Shown piece after piece: positions 20,526-33,562 of a DNA stretch of 64,000 bases. The notes beneath the pieces are model-generated. The model was not told the DNA's origin. It worked only from the letters and a program-made list of their open reading frames with translations, and made no database searches. Position 1 is the stretch's first letter; each line of letters starts with the position of its first letter. Both the position numbers and the translations under genes were made by a program. Source of the DNA: Harmothoe impar (Eukaryota; Annelida; Polychaeta; Phyllodocida; Polynoidae); assembly GCA_947462335.1 (NCBI GenBank), contig OX381704.1, forward strand, positions 41,916,942-41,980,941, given 5' to 3'.

Positions 20526-22053
20526 GTGCAAAATACGCCATTTCACGCTGTTTTACCCTACTGGGCCTCTTTAGACCATCAGTACAGACAGTTTTAGGGT
20601 CGTCAAACTTTCTGGATGACAAGGTCGTCAATTGAATAACAATAACATGAATCTAATTTACCCTTTTTCAATAACTCAATCAAACAAGGTGAGTCAGAAA
20701 GTACAATACCGGACCTTTCTAACACAGTTGTATTAAATAGCTGTGAATATTCTTAGTCTTCCAAATAAAATATCCCCTGACGGTCATTTTGTGAGAAAAT
20801 CCACCCCAACTGACCGCTTACTCTATTTTGTCACTTAAAATTGTTGTAGAGCTACAATTCAAAATGATTTCGAAAGCACTTGTCTTGTTCTTCGGGACTG
20901 AGGTGATTTCAAATCATTATGAGTAGAGGGATCTTTCATTAGGGGGTCCCAAAATAGGGTAAATTTTCATTTAAAAAACCGTAAAATTCAGAGCCTAATT
21001 TGAAAAATATCTCTATCAAGCAAGGTGGGTTAGAAACTACAATTTGAGACCTTTTTTAATGCACTTTGAATAAAACTGCTGTGACCATCTTCAGTCTTCC
21101 AAAACATTATTTCCAATGAGTCACCAATTTCATTTATAGTTTCTGCCACCTGCTGGGTGGGGGCGCTACAATCACCTATAGCACAGCTGACTACAGTGCT
21201 ACAGGGAAGTCAATCCAGTGTATTGACGTCCATGACAATAATAAGTCACTTCAATGCAGCATTCAGCCATTTGGGGTCCCCAGTACACAATTCCGACAAC
21301 ACAATTTCTACTCTATGGAATAACTGACTGCACATCTCCCTTCGCATGAATAATTAAATCACAAAGTCTATTCATGAAAATTGAGGAAATATTGTATTGC
21401 AAACTCAATTTACATAGTAATATTTATAGTAAAGATAGTATGTGGTATAGATTATTTGAATGGGTGCTTGATTATGGCAGGGAGGTTAATTTTAAGGTAG
21501 CTGTAACATGGTTTACTATTATTTGCATCTGATGCCCGCCACTTCTATATTTGTTATCAAGAATAAATGGCTAAAATTGAGTTCTAAAGTATTATAAAGG
21601 AATGTGTACATCTGTGATATATTAAGTATCCATAAGTGGTGCACTCCTTATTTATCATAACACGGTGCAGCATCCAAAACAACTTCCACATTTATTTACA
21701 GTAAAAGGAATAAGAATATTAAATTCTACATGGACTACCCAGGTCGTCAGATCGAATACCCACGTTTTTAAGTATCAGTACTATGGACTATACCCGATTT
21801 TCACCAGTGTTCACTGTTGAAGTAGCTAAAAAGGTAAAAAATGTTTATTACCCATAGGATTTTAGTTTTATCAACATTACTTTCTCATCAACAAATAGTA
21901 CTGATGACCAGCGAACACAAATATATCTTTAAACCATATTTAAACAGAAAGTCTGTTGTTTGGACGAATTATCAATGCACTTGGAATTCTATCACAAATA
22001 GTGCCACATTATTGTGAATCCTTGGAATCATATAAAAGAAAACAACCAAAACA
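20526..22053. other. non-coding; contains two diverged ~110-bp direct repeats
   Basis: The sequence at about 20668-20780 ('caa.caaggtgagtcagaaagtacaat', 'gctgtgaatattcttagtcttccaaa') is repeated, diverged, at about 21015-21110 ('gcaaggtgggttagaaactacaat', 'gctgtgaccatcttcagtcttccaaa'). Nothing else was recognised. It is AT-rich with no long open frame. Confidence 0.5.
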
Positions 22054-23082
22054 TGGGGGAAGCCGGATGAACCACAAAAAATATCAGTTCCTGTTCAATA
22101 AAGTAAATCCTTGAGAAATACAAGAGAACACTAAACGCACAAACATGTCGCAGTGCCAATTAAATCCCTAGTCTGCAATCTAGTGGAATAATCTAGTGCA
22201 CTTGCCAACTCACAAGTTGTCACGAACCTGGACTGTGCACTGGTTGGCAAGATTGGCTTCTTTCTAATATCATCTTATAAATACCCCCTAGCATCTGTTA
22301 GATTTACCCAGGGAGTTTGACATGCATCTATCATTCTCGCAGGACTTGCTAATTTTGATAAACATAAAAGATACATGACTGAGGGAGCTGCATAGCTAGC
22401 CGCAGCTGCATAGAAAATGGGAGGGGGTTAAGTGAGCCTTGTTCCCAGGGGTCCAGCTTGTGCGGCCTGTAAATAGGCAGCCAGCAGCTTTTTGTCTTCA
22501 TATCTCCAGTCTCAATCAGATAAACCTGATACCAAGTGTATACAGCCCATACAGACCCACACTCCCATCACCATTCTGCATAAGGGATGCCCTGCATGTG
22601 CATGGGGATAAAGGGACCTATACAAGCTGCATGTTTCATAGACAGAGCAACACCCTGTCCATTAGAGGAGGCTCTCGATACTAGCTAAACACCTGCTCCT
22701 TCCCATGCACACCAACACATATCCTTAATGCACATCATCTACTGACCGCAATAGGTAGGCATTGGGTAGGGTGTATACTTGTTTATAGCAACTGGGAGCA
22801 AAGGCAAGGGTAGGGAGAGCATCTCAGTGAGGCCTAACACTTAAAGAGCAATACAAGGAGCCATGAGAACAGTCCCTTGTGACCTAGCAGAGGGTTGCTT
22901 TGGTGCTCATAGCTGTTCCTCTTGCAGACATCTAAGGTGCACTGCATCAATTCCCCTTCTGTTTGAAGATGTTCACTGCATAGCTAGTGTCAGACTGGTC
23001 ATGTATAAAACTAATGCCTGACTGCATTATGAAGTGGGACACATTCCTTAGCAGAAGTAATCCTCCTGATCAGCGCAGCTTT

Positions 23083-24250
23083 CCCCACATCCAGAGCTAG
23101 CGCTGTAGTACACAGCTTCCCCTTCCTGCCCAGAGCTAATGCAGTACACTATAGCCCCTGCACCAGAGCCAATGCTGCAGTACACAACAGCCTACACACA
23201 GAGATAATGATGCAGTGCACAACAGCCTACACAGAGAGCTAATGCTGCAGTACACAACAGCCTACACACAGAGCTAATGCTGCAGTACACAACAGCCTAC
23301 ACACACAGCTAATGCTGCAGTACACAACAGCCTACACACAGAGATAATGCTGCAGTACACAACAGCCTACACATAGCGATAATGCTGTAGTACACAACAG
23401 CCTACACACAGAGCTAATGCTGCAGTACACAACAGCCTACACACAGAGATAATGCTTCAGTACACAACAGCCAACACACAGAGATAATGCTGCAGTACAC
23501 AACAGCCTACACACAGAGATAATGCTTCAGTACACAACAGCCAACACACAGAGCTAATGCTGCAGTACACAGCAGCCTACACACAGAGATAATGATGCAG
23601 CACACAACAGCCTACACACAGAGCTAGCGCTGTAGTACACAGCTTCCCCTTCCTGCCCAGAGCTAATGCAGTACACTATAGCCCCTGCACCAGAGCCAAT
23701 GCTGCAGTACACAACATCCTACACACAGAGCTAATGCTGCAGTATACAACAGCCTACACACACAGCTAATGCTGCAGTACACAACAGCCTACACACAGAG
23801 ATAATGCTGCAGTACACAACAGCCTACACATAGCGATAATGCTGTAGTACACAACAGCCTACACACAGAGCTAATGCTGCAGTACACAACAGCCTACACA
23901 CAGAGATAATGCTTCAGTACACAACAGCCTACACACAGAGATAATGCTGCAGTACACAACAGCCTACACACAGAGATAATGCTGCAGTACACAACAGCCT
24001 ACACACAGAGCTAATGCTGCAGTACACAACAGCCTACACACATAGCGATAATGCTGCAGTATACAACAGCCTACACACAGAGATAATGCTGCAGTACACA
24101 GCAGCCTACACACAGAGATAATGATGCAGTACACAACAGCCTACACACAGAGCTAATGCTGCAGTACACAACAACCTACACATAGCGATAATGCTGCAGT
24201 ACATAGCAGCCTACACACAGAACTATTAAATGCTGCAATATGGAGCAGCT
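23083..24250 (+). repeat. minisatellite, 35-36-bp monomer with higher-order duplication
   Basis: About 30 tandem copies based on CAGAGCTAATGCTGCAGTAC and 'acaacagcctacacac'. A distinctive variant run (GAGCTAGCGCTGTAGTACAC, then 'agcttccccttcctgcc') occurs near 23095 and again near 23622. So a ~530-bp multi-monomer unit has itself been duplicated. The paralogous array at about 29820-30290 is shorter and much more degenerate. Confidence 0.88.
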
Positions 24251-24459
24251 CACACTTACACAGCTTATGCTGCCATACACAGCAGCCCCCCTCCTATCCA
24301 CAAGACATTAACAAATAAATTCACAGATGATATTCCCATGCATAACCTATTTTGAAGTAAATAGTTGCTTCCATTAGGCCCAACCTGTGTCAAAACGTTA
24401 CTTCTGCCATACAGACCTGCCAGTAATATACTTTTGCAGCAGAAATCCCCATTACCAAG

Positions 24460-25115
24460 GCAAATACGGGATAGCTCTCCCAGGTGCATGGACAAACGTT
24501 AACAGCAATCTTAATCTTTTACATCTTAAAATGTCTTAATCTAAGGCAGCCCTGTTTTGTATATAGTCAAAAATTAAAATCCCAGATGAGACAGCATAAA
24601 CCTCTAAAAGAAAAGAAAAAGAAGAAAAAAACAGGGGTCTTACCACTACTAGACTGATATTCCTAAGCTCCCTATACGACCAATCTCTCAGTCACTAGTA
24701 CCTAACCTAGTTAGTCACTTTTTGGCTCCCTATATGACCAATCTAGGTAAGTTAATATTATCAAGTTAGTCAGTAGACCAACCGACCTTAGTCTTTTCAA
24801 TTTTAGGGGGAGCCACTGAGTGGTCATCACAGGTGGCACCTATGACGAATCTAAGATAGTCAGTACTGACTAACCCTTTCAACCTATGGATTTTCAGTGT
24901 AGTGGCGCCGTATTCATTTGCTTAGTAACACTTTTAAGATAGTCTAAGATAGTTTAAGATAGGATTAATATAGGTTAAGATAAGATTAAGATTGCACTCA
25001 GAACATTTGAGGAATTACAGTACTAATTTTAAGATAATTAAGACAATCCTAATTCTGTGTTAAGATTGCGCTGTTAACGTTTGTCCGCACACCTAGGAGA
25101 GCTATCCCGGGTGTG
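24460..25115. mobile_element. 656-bp MITE with 10-bp target duplication (same family as 17768-19140)
   Basis: It is flanked by perfect 10-bp direct repeats CATTACCAAG (24450-24459 and 25116-25125). The terminal inverted repeats are about 55 bp and include CGGGATAGCTCTCC, GGACAAACGTTAACAGC and CAATCTTAA. The paralogous locus in duplication S copy 2 (about 30410-30470) runs straight through without the insert, so the insertion post-dates the duplication. The interior has repeated 'ctccctatacgaccaatct...gttagtcagt' motifs and a 'tttaagatag' series. No transposase is present. Confidence 0.85.
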
Positions 25116-26059
25116 CATTACCAAGTGCTGTCTTCAGCATAATGCTGCTTTGTCACCTGAAGCTGTCCTTACAAGATACAGCTGTTCCCACACACAGAGA
25201 TGCTCCTACAGCAACGAGCTGCTCCCAAAGCTGCTGCAGCACATTCACCCTATGCAGTAAGGCAGGGTGGCCTATATGAGGTATGCAGATGAGAAGGGTG
25301 TGTTTTAGATAACACGGTAGGTTAGACAGCTGATGCCCTCACATATATGCCACCCCATGCTGTTACTATGGCACTGGCTTCACTGTATATTTGCACTTTA
25401 TATATGGCCTCATTGTACAGGCTAGAGCAAAACACCTATGCTCTGTGCTTACACCAGTTGCTGCCGCTGTATGAGCGATCTATATGTTGTGCATCAGACA
25501 TTGGCAAGAACAAACTGTATGGATCCTGAGTGAAGATAATACTATATCTGCTTGTGGGAGCTCAGTTGTAATGATCGGATTGAAAAGAAGCTTAATTGAT
25601 GGTATAACCATGGAAATCCCTTATTGGACAGCACTTATGATACTCAGAGGCATGCCTTAACAACCCATATACATTTGTAATTACATCCTGAATAGAATTC
25701 TCCAAATGTGATTTTTAATTCATAAAGTAATATTTTCCTTTCACTTGTATGATTTGTAGTGGCTGTACTTTTGGCAAATAATCATTTGTTCTGTTAGTAA
25801 TAGATGTGTTCAGTACGGAGTAGCAGATAGTATTATTCAAGAGCTTTAATGTGTGATATTGTGCCTCAACATATTCCTATCAGCAGATCCGAGACTGAAA
25901 AATCAGATAAACCCAGAGGGTTATCTGAGTCAGACTGCAGGATGGGGAGCGAATTCCATAGCGTGCTGCCCAAGTTTGTGTGCATACATACTCGCTGAGA
26001 ATTAAGTCCTTAGTATCAGCGTTACATGAGCATAAAAACACACTGTACTTTATGGGGGC

Positions 26060-26150
26060 TGATGATGATGATGAAGCTTTAAAGCCCATCGCGCAAGGGC
26101 TAGCCCCCCTAATTCCCCCCTCCAACACCGGACATTGATGTGGCACCACT
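26060..26150 (-). mobile_element. possible 3' end of a 5'-truncated LINE
   Basis: Read on the minus strand, 'cttgcgcgatgggctttaaagctt' is followed by a short (CAT)n tract. CR1-like LINEs often end in a short microsatellite instead of a poly(A) tail, and G/C-rich 'gggcaatgcgcc'-type sequence also appears in the 3' UTR of the LINE at 51.6 kb. The similarity is short, and no coding remnant could be confirmed. Confidence 0.3.
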
Positions 26151-26244
26151 GGTCACGTATCGGAAATCAAATATTTCTAGACAATGCAATTATACATGAG
26201 AGGAAAATCTACCCCAAAGCATTGGGGTGCAATTCGTGTTTTGT

Positions 26245-27230
26245 CGAACCATAGTTGGACCAACATCTCATCGCTAGCTGACATGGTTCATTGATACATG
26301 TACTGCACTGGGAGAGTGGCACCACCAAGTGTAACGCACACCAGTGAGTGCCATTGAATAAGTTATGAGACAGCACTGGTCTGGTCTAGTGCTATGTCTT
26401 AAAGTGGCTAGTCATAGCTTATTTAAAAAATTGTAGATGTCCTAGAGAAGTCCCACCATACTTAATAATGACTATAATTAGAATGCCATGCTGACCAGAG
26501 ACATTCTCCACGAGTTTCCCATCCTCGTCAAAGGGTCCTCAGGACCACCCATGTCTATTTTATCACCCCACCACCTCTTCAGCTGAGATCAGTTGGGACA
26601 TGTTTTTTCAATAGTATCTGCCATCTGGCTGGTTCCTGGAGGATTTTACATGTCCTTCATCTTAGTCATGGCAACTGGGTATAGAATTATGGTCATGGGC
26701 ACCTGGTGGGGATAAGGATGATATTACTTAGCAACCACTAACTATAAAGGGTGCTTGCCTGGGGCAGTCACTAATTTGCCTTTTATTACAAGGCAAGGTT
26801 TGTCCGGGCTTCTTGAAACACGCCATTTGGATTGAATGCCCTCCTCCCACCTCCTTGTAACCGTGGCCATAAGAAGAGCCCAAGATGGGGGTTGCTGTGT
26901 CACTTGTCGATTTTATGAAATGCCCATATCGATTTTCAGAAATAGTTCTTATCTCTTATCTCTCCGCTTTGTATGAATTTAGTCATGTGGAGCCTTATAA
27001 GAGGCTCATGATCCGGAACTGTCAGTGGGAGAAGCCTTTAGTTGATCACAGACCAGTTGAATCAGGCCAGAGGCATGTGTGTGAGTATTGGAGATGGCGG
27101 GGAAGAGGGTTGGGTGTTATTTGGGTAGATGCCCCCAGGGATTATGAAGATCAGAGGATTACCCAAATCTGGTTGTCTGCTTTATATCCGTGTGATGGTG
27201 TGGGACACAGAAAGACACACAATACATGCT
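26245..27230. repeat. diverged duplication R, copy 2
   Basis: Partner of 15660-16960 (see there). It preserves the empty target site GCCATGCTGA near 26485. A 140-codon open frame at 26885-27307 overlaps it, but the frame is broken in the other copy and no domain is recognisable, so I do not call a gene. Confidence 0.75.
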
Positions 27231-28784
27231 GTTATAAATACGAACAAGCTCTGCATGGTCAATTGATGCATTATCTACTTGCTCACAATGTTTTAGCAAG
27301 ACATTAATTTGGCTTCAAGTCACCATTTATGCATGCTTTTGGCTGCTCGATGGAGAATTGGTTGTACATTGAAGTAGAAACTGCTGTAAATTTGTTTAAA
27401 GGTTATCTCAATAACCATAGTAAAAAAAATAGTGATAGATGACAAGGTCTCAGCTGCGGAATCCATTGATTGCGATTTTATTCTCGAAAACAGTTATGAT
27501 GGCATTTTTACAGCTCTCCAGAGCATTCAAATGCTTAACATGCTGTGAGGGAATCCGGAATCCCAGGAATATTGGTACAAATGGTCTCTATACCATATTT
27601 GATTGTAAAAGATTGTATGTGAGAAGCAAGCATAATCTTCTATGATTAATATTATAAGCATACGAGGTGTGTAGAAAACTTACTAGCCCCTGCATGTGTG
27701 TTGTGTAACAACAATAAGCTACAAATCAAATTCCAACAGCCTAGTCGACAACTCTATAGGGATAGTCCTAAATACAGGGGTGCCATTGTGTTGGATAAAA
27801 TCCTTTCTGATGTACAAACAATATTAACCTACTCCCAGTTCATTAATAAGATACTGGTAAGAGACTACTCTCTGTGATCTGCAGACATGAATGTTGTGAG
27901 TCCTTGATGTGCCTATTTGGATGTTGCTACTTATAGAAGCTGCTATTTGAAATGTACTACTAGTAATTGTGAACCTGGATGTAGCAAATGATATCAGCCT
28001 TTATGTCAGTGTTTATTGTGACATTAGGTGTTAGGCACCAATCACAGAGGAGGGGGGCCTGAATAAGTTTGACCCCCCCCCTCCCCCCAAAGTTTGAGAT
28101 ACAATATACTACACATACATAATTCCCAAACCTTACCACTCCTGCATGGGGAAAAGTGAGACAGAGGATCTTGGCCCCTGACATCAGAATTACATGGGCT
28201 CAAACATCACTTTTCTAGACAATTCCAAAATGAGTGTGTATATGCGCCATCATGCATGAAAGCTGCCACTTAAATCTCGTTGGAGTGCACCCCCCCCCCC
28301 CCAATGAAGATTTACTTCCTACGAATCTGTGCTTAGAGTGCTAAAGAGACCAAATAATAATTACCCGGATATCACATGGATTTGTATTCATTGTCTACTT
28401 TCTTTACTGCCTATCTATTTTCTTGGTGTGTGGTCAATAAATGCCTTACCAAACTCAAACTCAAATGCTTACGTTGATATGGCATTGACCTATACAGAAA
28501 TCGTGGATTGGTCTAAGATCAATGTCTCAGCGCCGTAATGACAGTTTAATACAGCATACTTATAGAATGGGCTGCTGTGGCGTGAGATTAGAAGAAATGA
28601 TAAAGTAGCCGAATATTATGAACTGGATGTAGTACCGAATGTAATGATCACAATTGCAATTAAGAAGCCTTCCATCACCACCAGGATAATACAGTCTGAT
28701 GGAAATAGGGTCCCATCTTTAGAATTAGATTAAAGAACCAGGGGAGGCTAGAGAAGCGACAGGGAGTGTTGATGGTGCTATGAA
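27231..28784. other. no recognisable gene
   Basis: AT-rich unique DNA with C-run homopolymers near 28070-28085 and 28290-28302. Short open frames have no recognisable domains. Confidence 0.45.
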
Positions 28785-30885
28785 GGGGAAGCAATTCATG
28801 TTCTATTAAGTTCCAAAATGGAGTAAGACCTTGAAAAATACAAGAGAAAACTAAAAGCAAAGACATATACCTGTGTGCCAGTTAAAGTCATGGACTGTAA
28901 TCTAGTGGAATAACCTAGTGCACTTTCCAACTTACAAGCTGTCACAAACATACTGTAGGCTGGTCTTCAAGATTGGTTTATTGCTAATATCATCTTATAA
29001 ATATCCCTAGAGCCTGTTAGATTCACTGAGAGAGTTTGGCATGCTTCTAGTGTTCTCCTGGGGCATCCTAATTAGGATAAACCTAAAATATACATGACTA
29101 AGGAAGCTACATGCGAGCCGCAGCTGCATAGAATGTGGGTGGGAGGTACATTGATATTGAAGTAGCCCTATTCTCAGGCGGCCTGTGAATAGGCAGCCAC
29201 TAGCTTTTTCTCTCCATATCTCCAGTCCCAATCAGACAAACCTGACACCAAGTGTATACAGCCGTACAGACCCATACTCATATCACCATTCTATATAAGG
29301 GATGCCCTGCATATGAGGATAAAGGGACCTATACAAGCTGCATGTTTCATAGACAGAGCAACACCCTGTCCATTAGAGGAGGCTCTCTATAATAGCTAAA
29401 CACCCTGCAGGCCGCTTCTTCCCATGCATGCCGACCAACACATTTCCTTAATGCACGCCATCTACTGAGCGCATTAGGTAGGCATTGGGTAGAGTGCAGA
29501 CTCGTTTATAGCAGCTGAGAGCAAAGGCCAGGGCAGGGAGAGCATCTCAGTGAAGCCTCACACATAAAGAGCAATACAAGGAGCCGTGAGAACAGTCCCT
29601 TGTGACATAGCAGAGGGTTGCTCTGGTACTCATAGCTGCTCCTTTTGTAGACATCGAGGTGCACTGCATCAATTCCCCTCCAGGTTGGAGATGTTCACTG
29701 CAGAGCTAGGCTACTGTCAGACCTCCACAGCGTATATAATGCCCGCGTGCATAATAGAGCCGTACTCATGACTCACATTCCTTAGCAGAACTAATCTTCA
29801 GGATCACAGCTTTCCCCACTTCTAGAACTAATGTTGTAAGATACAGCTCCCCTCTCCTGCCCAGAGTTACTGCTGCAGTACACAGCAACACACACAGAGC
29901 TAATGTTGCAGTACACGGCAACCCCCACACATAGTTAATGATACAGTATACATCAATACCACACAGAGCTAATGCTGCAGGACACAGCAGCCTACACACA
30001 TAGCTAATGATACAGTTTACAGCAACCCACACAGAGATAATTCTGCAGGACACAGCAACCCACCACAAAGACAATCCTGCAATACACAGCTCTTCACACA
30101 CACACAGAACTTATGCTCCAGTCCATAGCAGCTCTCACACGTACAACGTATGCACACCCAGAGCTTATACTGCCCTTGACATCAGCCCCCACACAGAGGT
30201 AATGCTGCAGTACATATAATAGTAGTGTGCAGAGCCATACACAGATATTTCTGCAATACACAGCAGCTCACATTCACACAGCCTATATGGAGCCATACAG
30301 AGCTGCTCACCCTAACAGATAATGTTCATAGTAAACAGTTACTTCTGTTATACATTTAGCTCAACCTGTGCCAGAACATTACTTCTGCTATAAAAAGCAG
30401 TCAGGAATATCCCATTGCTACAGGAAGAGATGTCCCATGCTGCAGAGCTTCCTTAATTATGAAGTGTCATCTTCAGCACAATGCTGCTCTCACACCTGCA
30501 ACTGTCCTTTGCAAAATACAGCTGTTCCCACACACAGAGATGCCCCTACAGCACCAAGCTTCCCCCACGGCTGCTGCAGCACACTCTGCCCATGTAGTAA
30601 GGCAGGGTGGCTTACATGAGGGATGCAGATGAGAAGGGTGTGTTTTAGATAACACAGTATTTCGGACAGCTGATGCCCTCAACTCACATATACACCGCCC
30701 CTTGCTGTTACCATGGTGCTGGCTTCACTGTATATATGCACTTTATATATGGCCTTACTGTACAGGCTGGAGCAAGACACCTGTGGTCTGTGCTTACATC
30801 GGTTGCCGCCACTGTATGCAAGATCTATATGTTGTGTACGAGATATTGGCAAGGGCAGATTGTGTATGCATCGGGAATGCCAATA
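28785..30885. repeat. segmental duplication S, copy 2
   Basis: Partner of 22054-25530. It contains a shorter, degenerate version of the 35-bp minisatellite (about 29820-30290) and an uninterrupted counterpart of the MITE insertion site. A G run interrupts the sequence just beyond its end (about 30926-30939). Confidence 0.8.
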
Positions 30886-30944
30886 AGAGTGAAATATGGA
30901 ACCAGTCAAGGAAAAAAACTCCTCCGGGGGGGGGGGGGGATCAG

Positions 30945-31400
30945 TAATTAAAGTTGGCATCATAATCTTTAAAAATATCCCTGGTAGTTTTGTGGGAATC
31001 GTTTTTCAAACATTAGTTCATATCGCTAATTGAAAATGGCTACTAAGCTCTAAGTGCATTGTATCCCTTAGTAAATAATGATGAGTATAAAAAATCGATT
31101 TTATTTAGAAATAACAATAATTACAAAATTGGATTTATTTGTCCAAATTTGATTCTAGAAGGAATCTTTTGCGATCTGTTTTTAGTTTTGGGTAGCTGAT
31201 GGGCTTTTGAATAAGATTATAATCCAATTTCGGCTTCTTGGATAGTTTCCATGGCAACCAGAAAGTGTCATGGGGTAATTCTGCATTATTGATATAGAAT
31301 GTTAACATCAAAGATGTAACGATTTCATGAAGATTATTGCATTCTACATGAAATGGTCCTAGCACATTTTTATCATGTATTTAATACTTTTTTGCAATTA
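30945..31400. repeat. dispersed repeat Y, copy 1 (partner 43300-44560)
   Basis: It shares, in order, 'gtgggaatc', 'aagctctaa(g/a)tgca(t/c)tgtatccc', 'tggattta', 'ttctag(a/g)aggaat', TTCCATGGC and 'atatagaatgtta' with 43300-44560. The second copy is interrupted between about 43500 and 44345. No conserved reading frame. Confidence 0.5.
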
Positions 31401-32065
31401 TGACTCTGTAAACCCATGCAGGCAATTTACTGGGGATATATAGGACCTGACTAAGGAGTGCTCATTGATGGCTAGTTGTTATGTTAATGATATCTACAGG
31501 TATTGAGTACAATACTGTATTTGACATTATAAGCACACAGTGCGCTTAAACAAATATTTCAAGCCAAAAAATACAAAAGCAAATTTAAATTATATTAAGC
31601 GCACACACCCACACCCATTCCTCCTATTCTTTTGCTAATGTAGTATCATATTCGTCAGATATTCACACAATAACCTAACAGTGTATTATATTAGACGTTT
31701 CTAATAGTTGGTAGTAATAATAGGGGCTAAAAATAATTGACATGTTTTTGAGATTCTACAGTTTAAATCGGCCCAAAAGGGCCCATAAATGTCATTTTTG
31801 AAAAAGAGACAAATATCTTACGGAAATGTGGCTTAGGGATACTTTTTAACAGTTGGGGGAGTGTTGGTGGATTGGAGGGTCGGACCCATTGAGACGTGGG
31901 GTAAAAGTCACCCTTTTTAGCGAAAAATCCCTACATATCTCAGAGGGATCGGCCACAGTTCATTTTAGCCTTTCGGGGGAGGGGGCCGAAAAGAGTGTGA
32001 ATTCCCCCGACCTCCGTTGTTAAAAAAATGACCACAGTCGAATACTCAGAGGGTACCAACCATAA
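31401..32065. other. no recognisable gene
   Basis: AT-rich unique sequence. A short palindromic 'ggcccaaaagggccc' lies near 31772. No open frame of note. Confidence 0.45.
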
Positions 32066-32870
32066 CAAGCACACTGAAAACCCAGAGGCCGGAGCCTAGT
32101 CATTATGACGACCTACCCAGCTAACAAGAAAACGTTATTTTACGCCAATATAACGTTTTAATACTTCATATAACGTTATGCCATAGTAAGGAGCCTTAGA
32201 GGAACGTATATAACGTTATATAACGTTATAAAATGTTGTATAACGTTTTTTGTTTACTGGGTAGGTTGTCATAATGAGTAATAACATGTGCTCTGTGAAA
32301 TGGCATATGAATATAGTCTCTAATTAGTTCACCTCTTAATGAGAGGCATCTCTTTCACATATTTGGTGTACTCTTGATTGAACTAAGTAGCATTACTTGT
32401 TATAAATATGTTGCCAATAGATGAGAATGATGGCCCCAAAGGTATAGGGACCACTCTGCTCCCTGTCATCAGTTTATAGCTTGCGATTAAAATAGTTATG
32501 CACTGCCACCCAGTGTTAACACGGATGTTAACACAGGGTGGCAGTTCTGTGCCACTGCACATCCTATATGTACAATGGCATGGGGTAGCATGGGGTAGTC
32601 ATTGGAACAACCTCGGACTTGAGAGTTGCCAATACTGATGACTTTAGGTCTTCAAGTTGACAATACCTAAATCAAAAACCTTGAGGTAGTCATTCTGACT
32701 ACCCAATTAATGTGACTACCTAAGGTCGTCATTATGACAACGTTGTCTTGAATGGATCAGATGTGACTACCTTAGGTCGTCAAAATGATGACCCAAGGTC
32801 GTCACCTTGACTATCCAAAGTTGTCAATTTAGGTATTGTCATAATGACGACCCTCAGGTTTTCAGTGCAA
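32066..32870. mobile_element. nested MITE-like inverted-repeat elements
   Basis: The outer ends are inverted: CACTGAAAACCCAGAGG near 32069 and CCTCAGGTTTTCAGTG near 32853, both next to 'gtcattatgacga'. An inner element (about 32108-32275) has ends ACCTACCCAGCTAACAAG and TTTGTTTACTGGGTAGGT and is full of TATAACGTTATA-type palindromes. The rest (32590-32840) repeats 'ctaccttaggtcgtcaa.atgac' in both orientations. No coding capacity. Remnants of the ACGTT-rich element also occur near 17645-17720, and a 'ctacccagctaac' end occurs at 16968. Confidence 0.65.
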
Positions 32871-33562
32871 TAAAACAGGCAGGGGGAGGGGTGGGGCAGG
32901 GGGAGGGGTGAGACAAAAAAAAAAGTGTGTTGACCACCCAAGCTGTCATGTTGCCAGAGGTACCTGCGGGCGAAGCAGATACCATCTATCGGTCGTTGGA
33001 AAAAAACTGTAGGCGTTTGATCACTGTTGAACGCTAGTGTGGGCGCTGCCAGACCTGCCCCTCTGCACAGAGCAGGTGGTGGGCCGTCGTCGACAATGGT
33101 TACATCCCCACCCCCGCCTTCTCCACTCCTCCAGGGCGGACAGTAAGGTAAATAGATGGCGGGGGTAAGGTAGGGTCTGTGGTGGGAGGGTAGGGAGCTT
33201 GTACGGCCCGACAGTAGCCCGGGGCGGAACACAGGGATGTCCCCTCTGATTATCTAAACACGGCAGCACGTGGTCAATACATCACACTCAGTGCAGACCA
33301 TGGAGTCCTATGTGATATACGCACTGGAGGGGAAGCCAATCCACGGCCATTATGTCCACTCTGTAGGCCGTTTATAGTGTCCTCTGCCAGAATTATCCGC
33401 TTAGCAGTGTGGCCTAGGGTAGCGCTGGATTTGCACAGCAGTAAGAGCAATCGAGTCTCTGTCGTATATGGGTGGTCCTTCCGAATGACAGAGACCTCAA
33501 TGTGGGGGTTGCTGAAACTGCTTCTCACACATAACACTGTGGTGTTGGAATTATACCTTTAC

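Larger units (their letters stand above)
22054..25530. repeat. segmental duplication S, copy 1 (partner 28785-30885)
   Basis: It is collinear with 28785-30885, with phrases such as TCTAGTGGAATAA.CTAGTG, ATAGACAGAGCAACACCCTG, 'gaggatgcc', AGAGCAATACAAGGAGCC and GACAGCTGATGCCCTCA shared throughout. Copy 1 is longer because its internal minisatellite has expanded (23083-24250) and because it carries the MITE at 24460-25115, which copy 2 lacks. No reading frame is shared by the copies. Confidence 0.8.

Noticed and set aside
26885..27307. 140-codon plus-strand open frame
   Set aside because: It lies in duplication R copy 2, the corresponding frame is broken in copy 1, and it has no recognisable domain.
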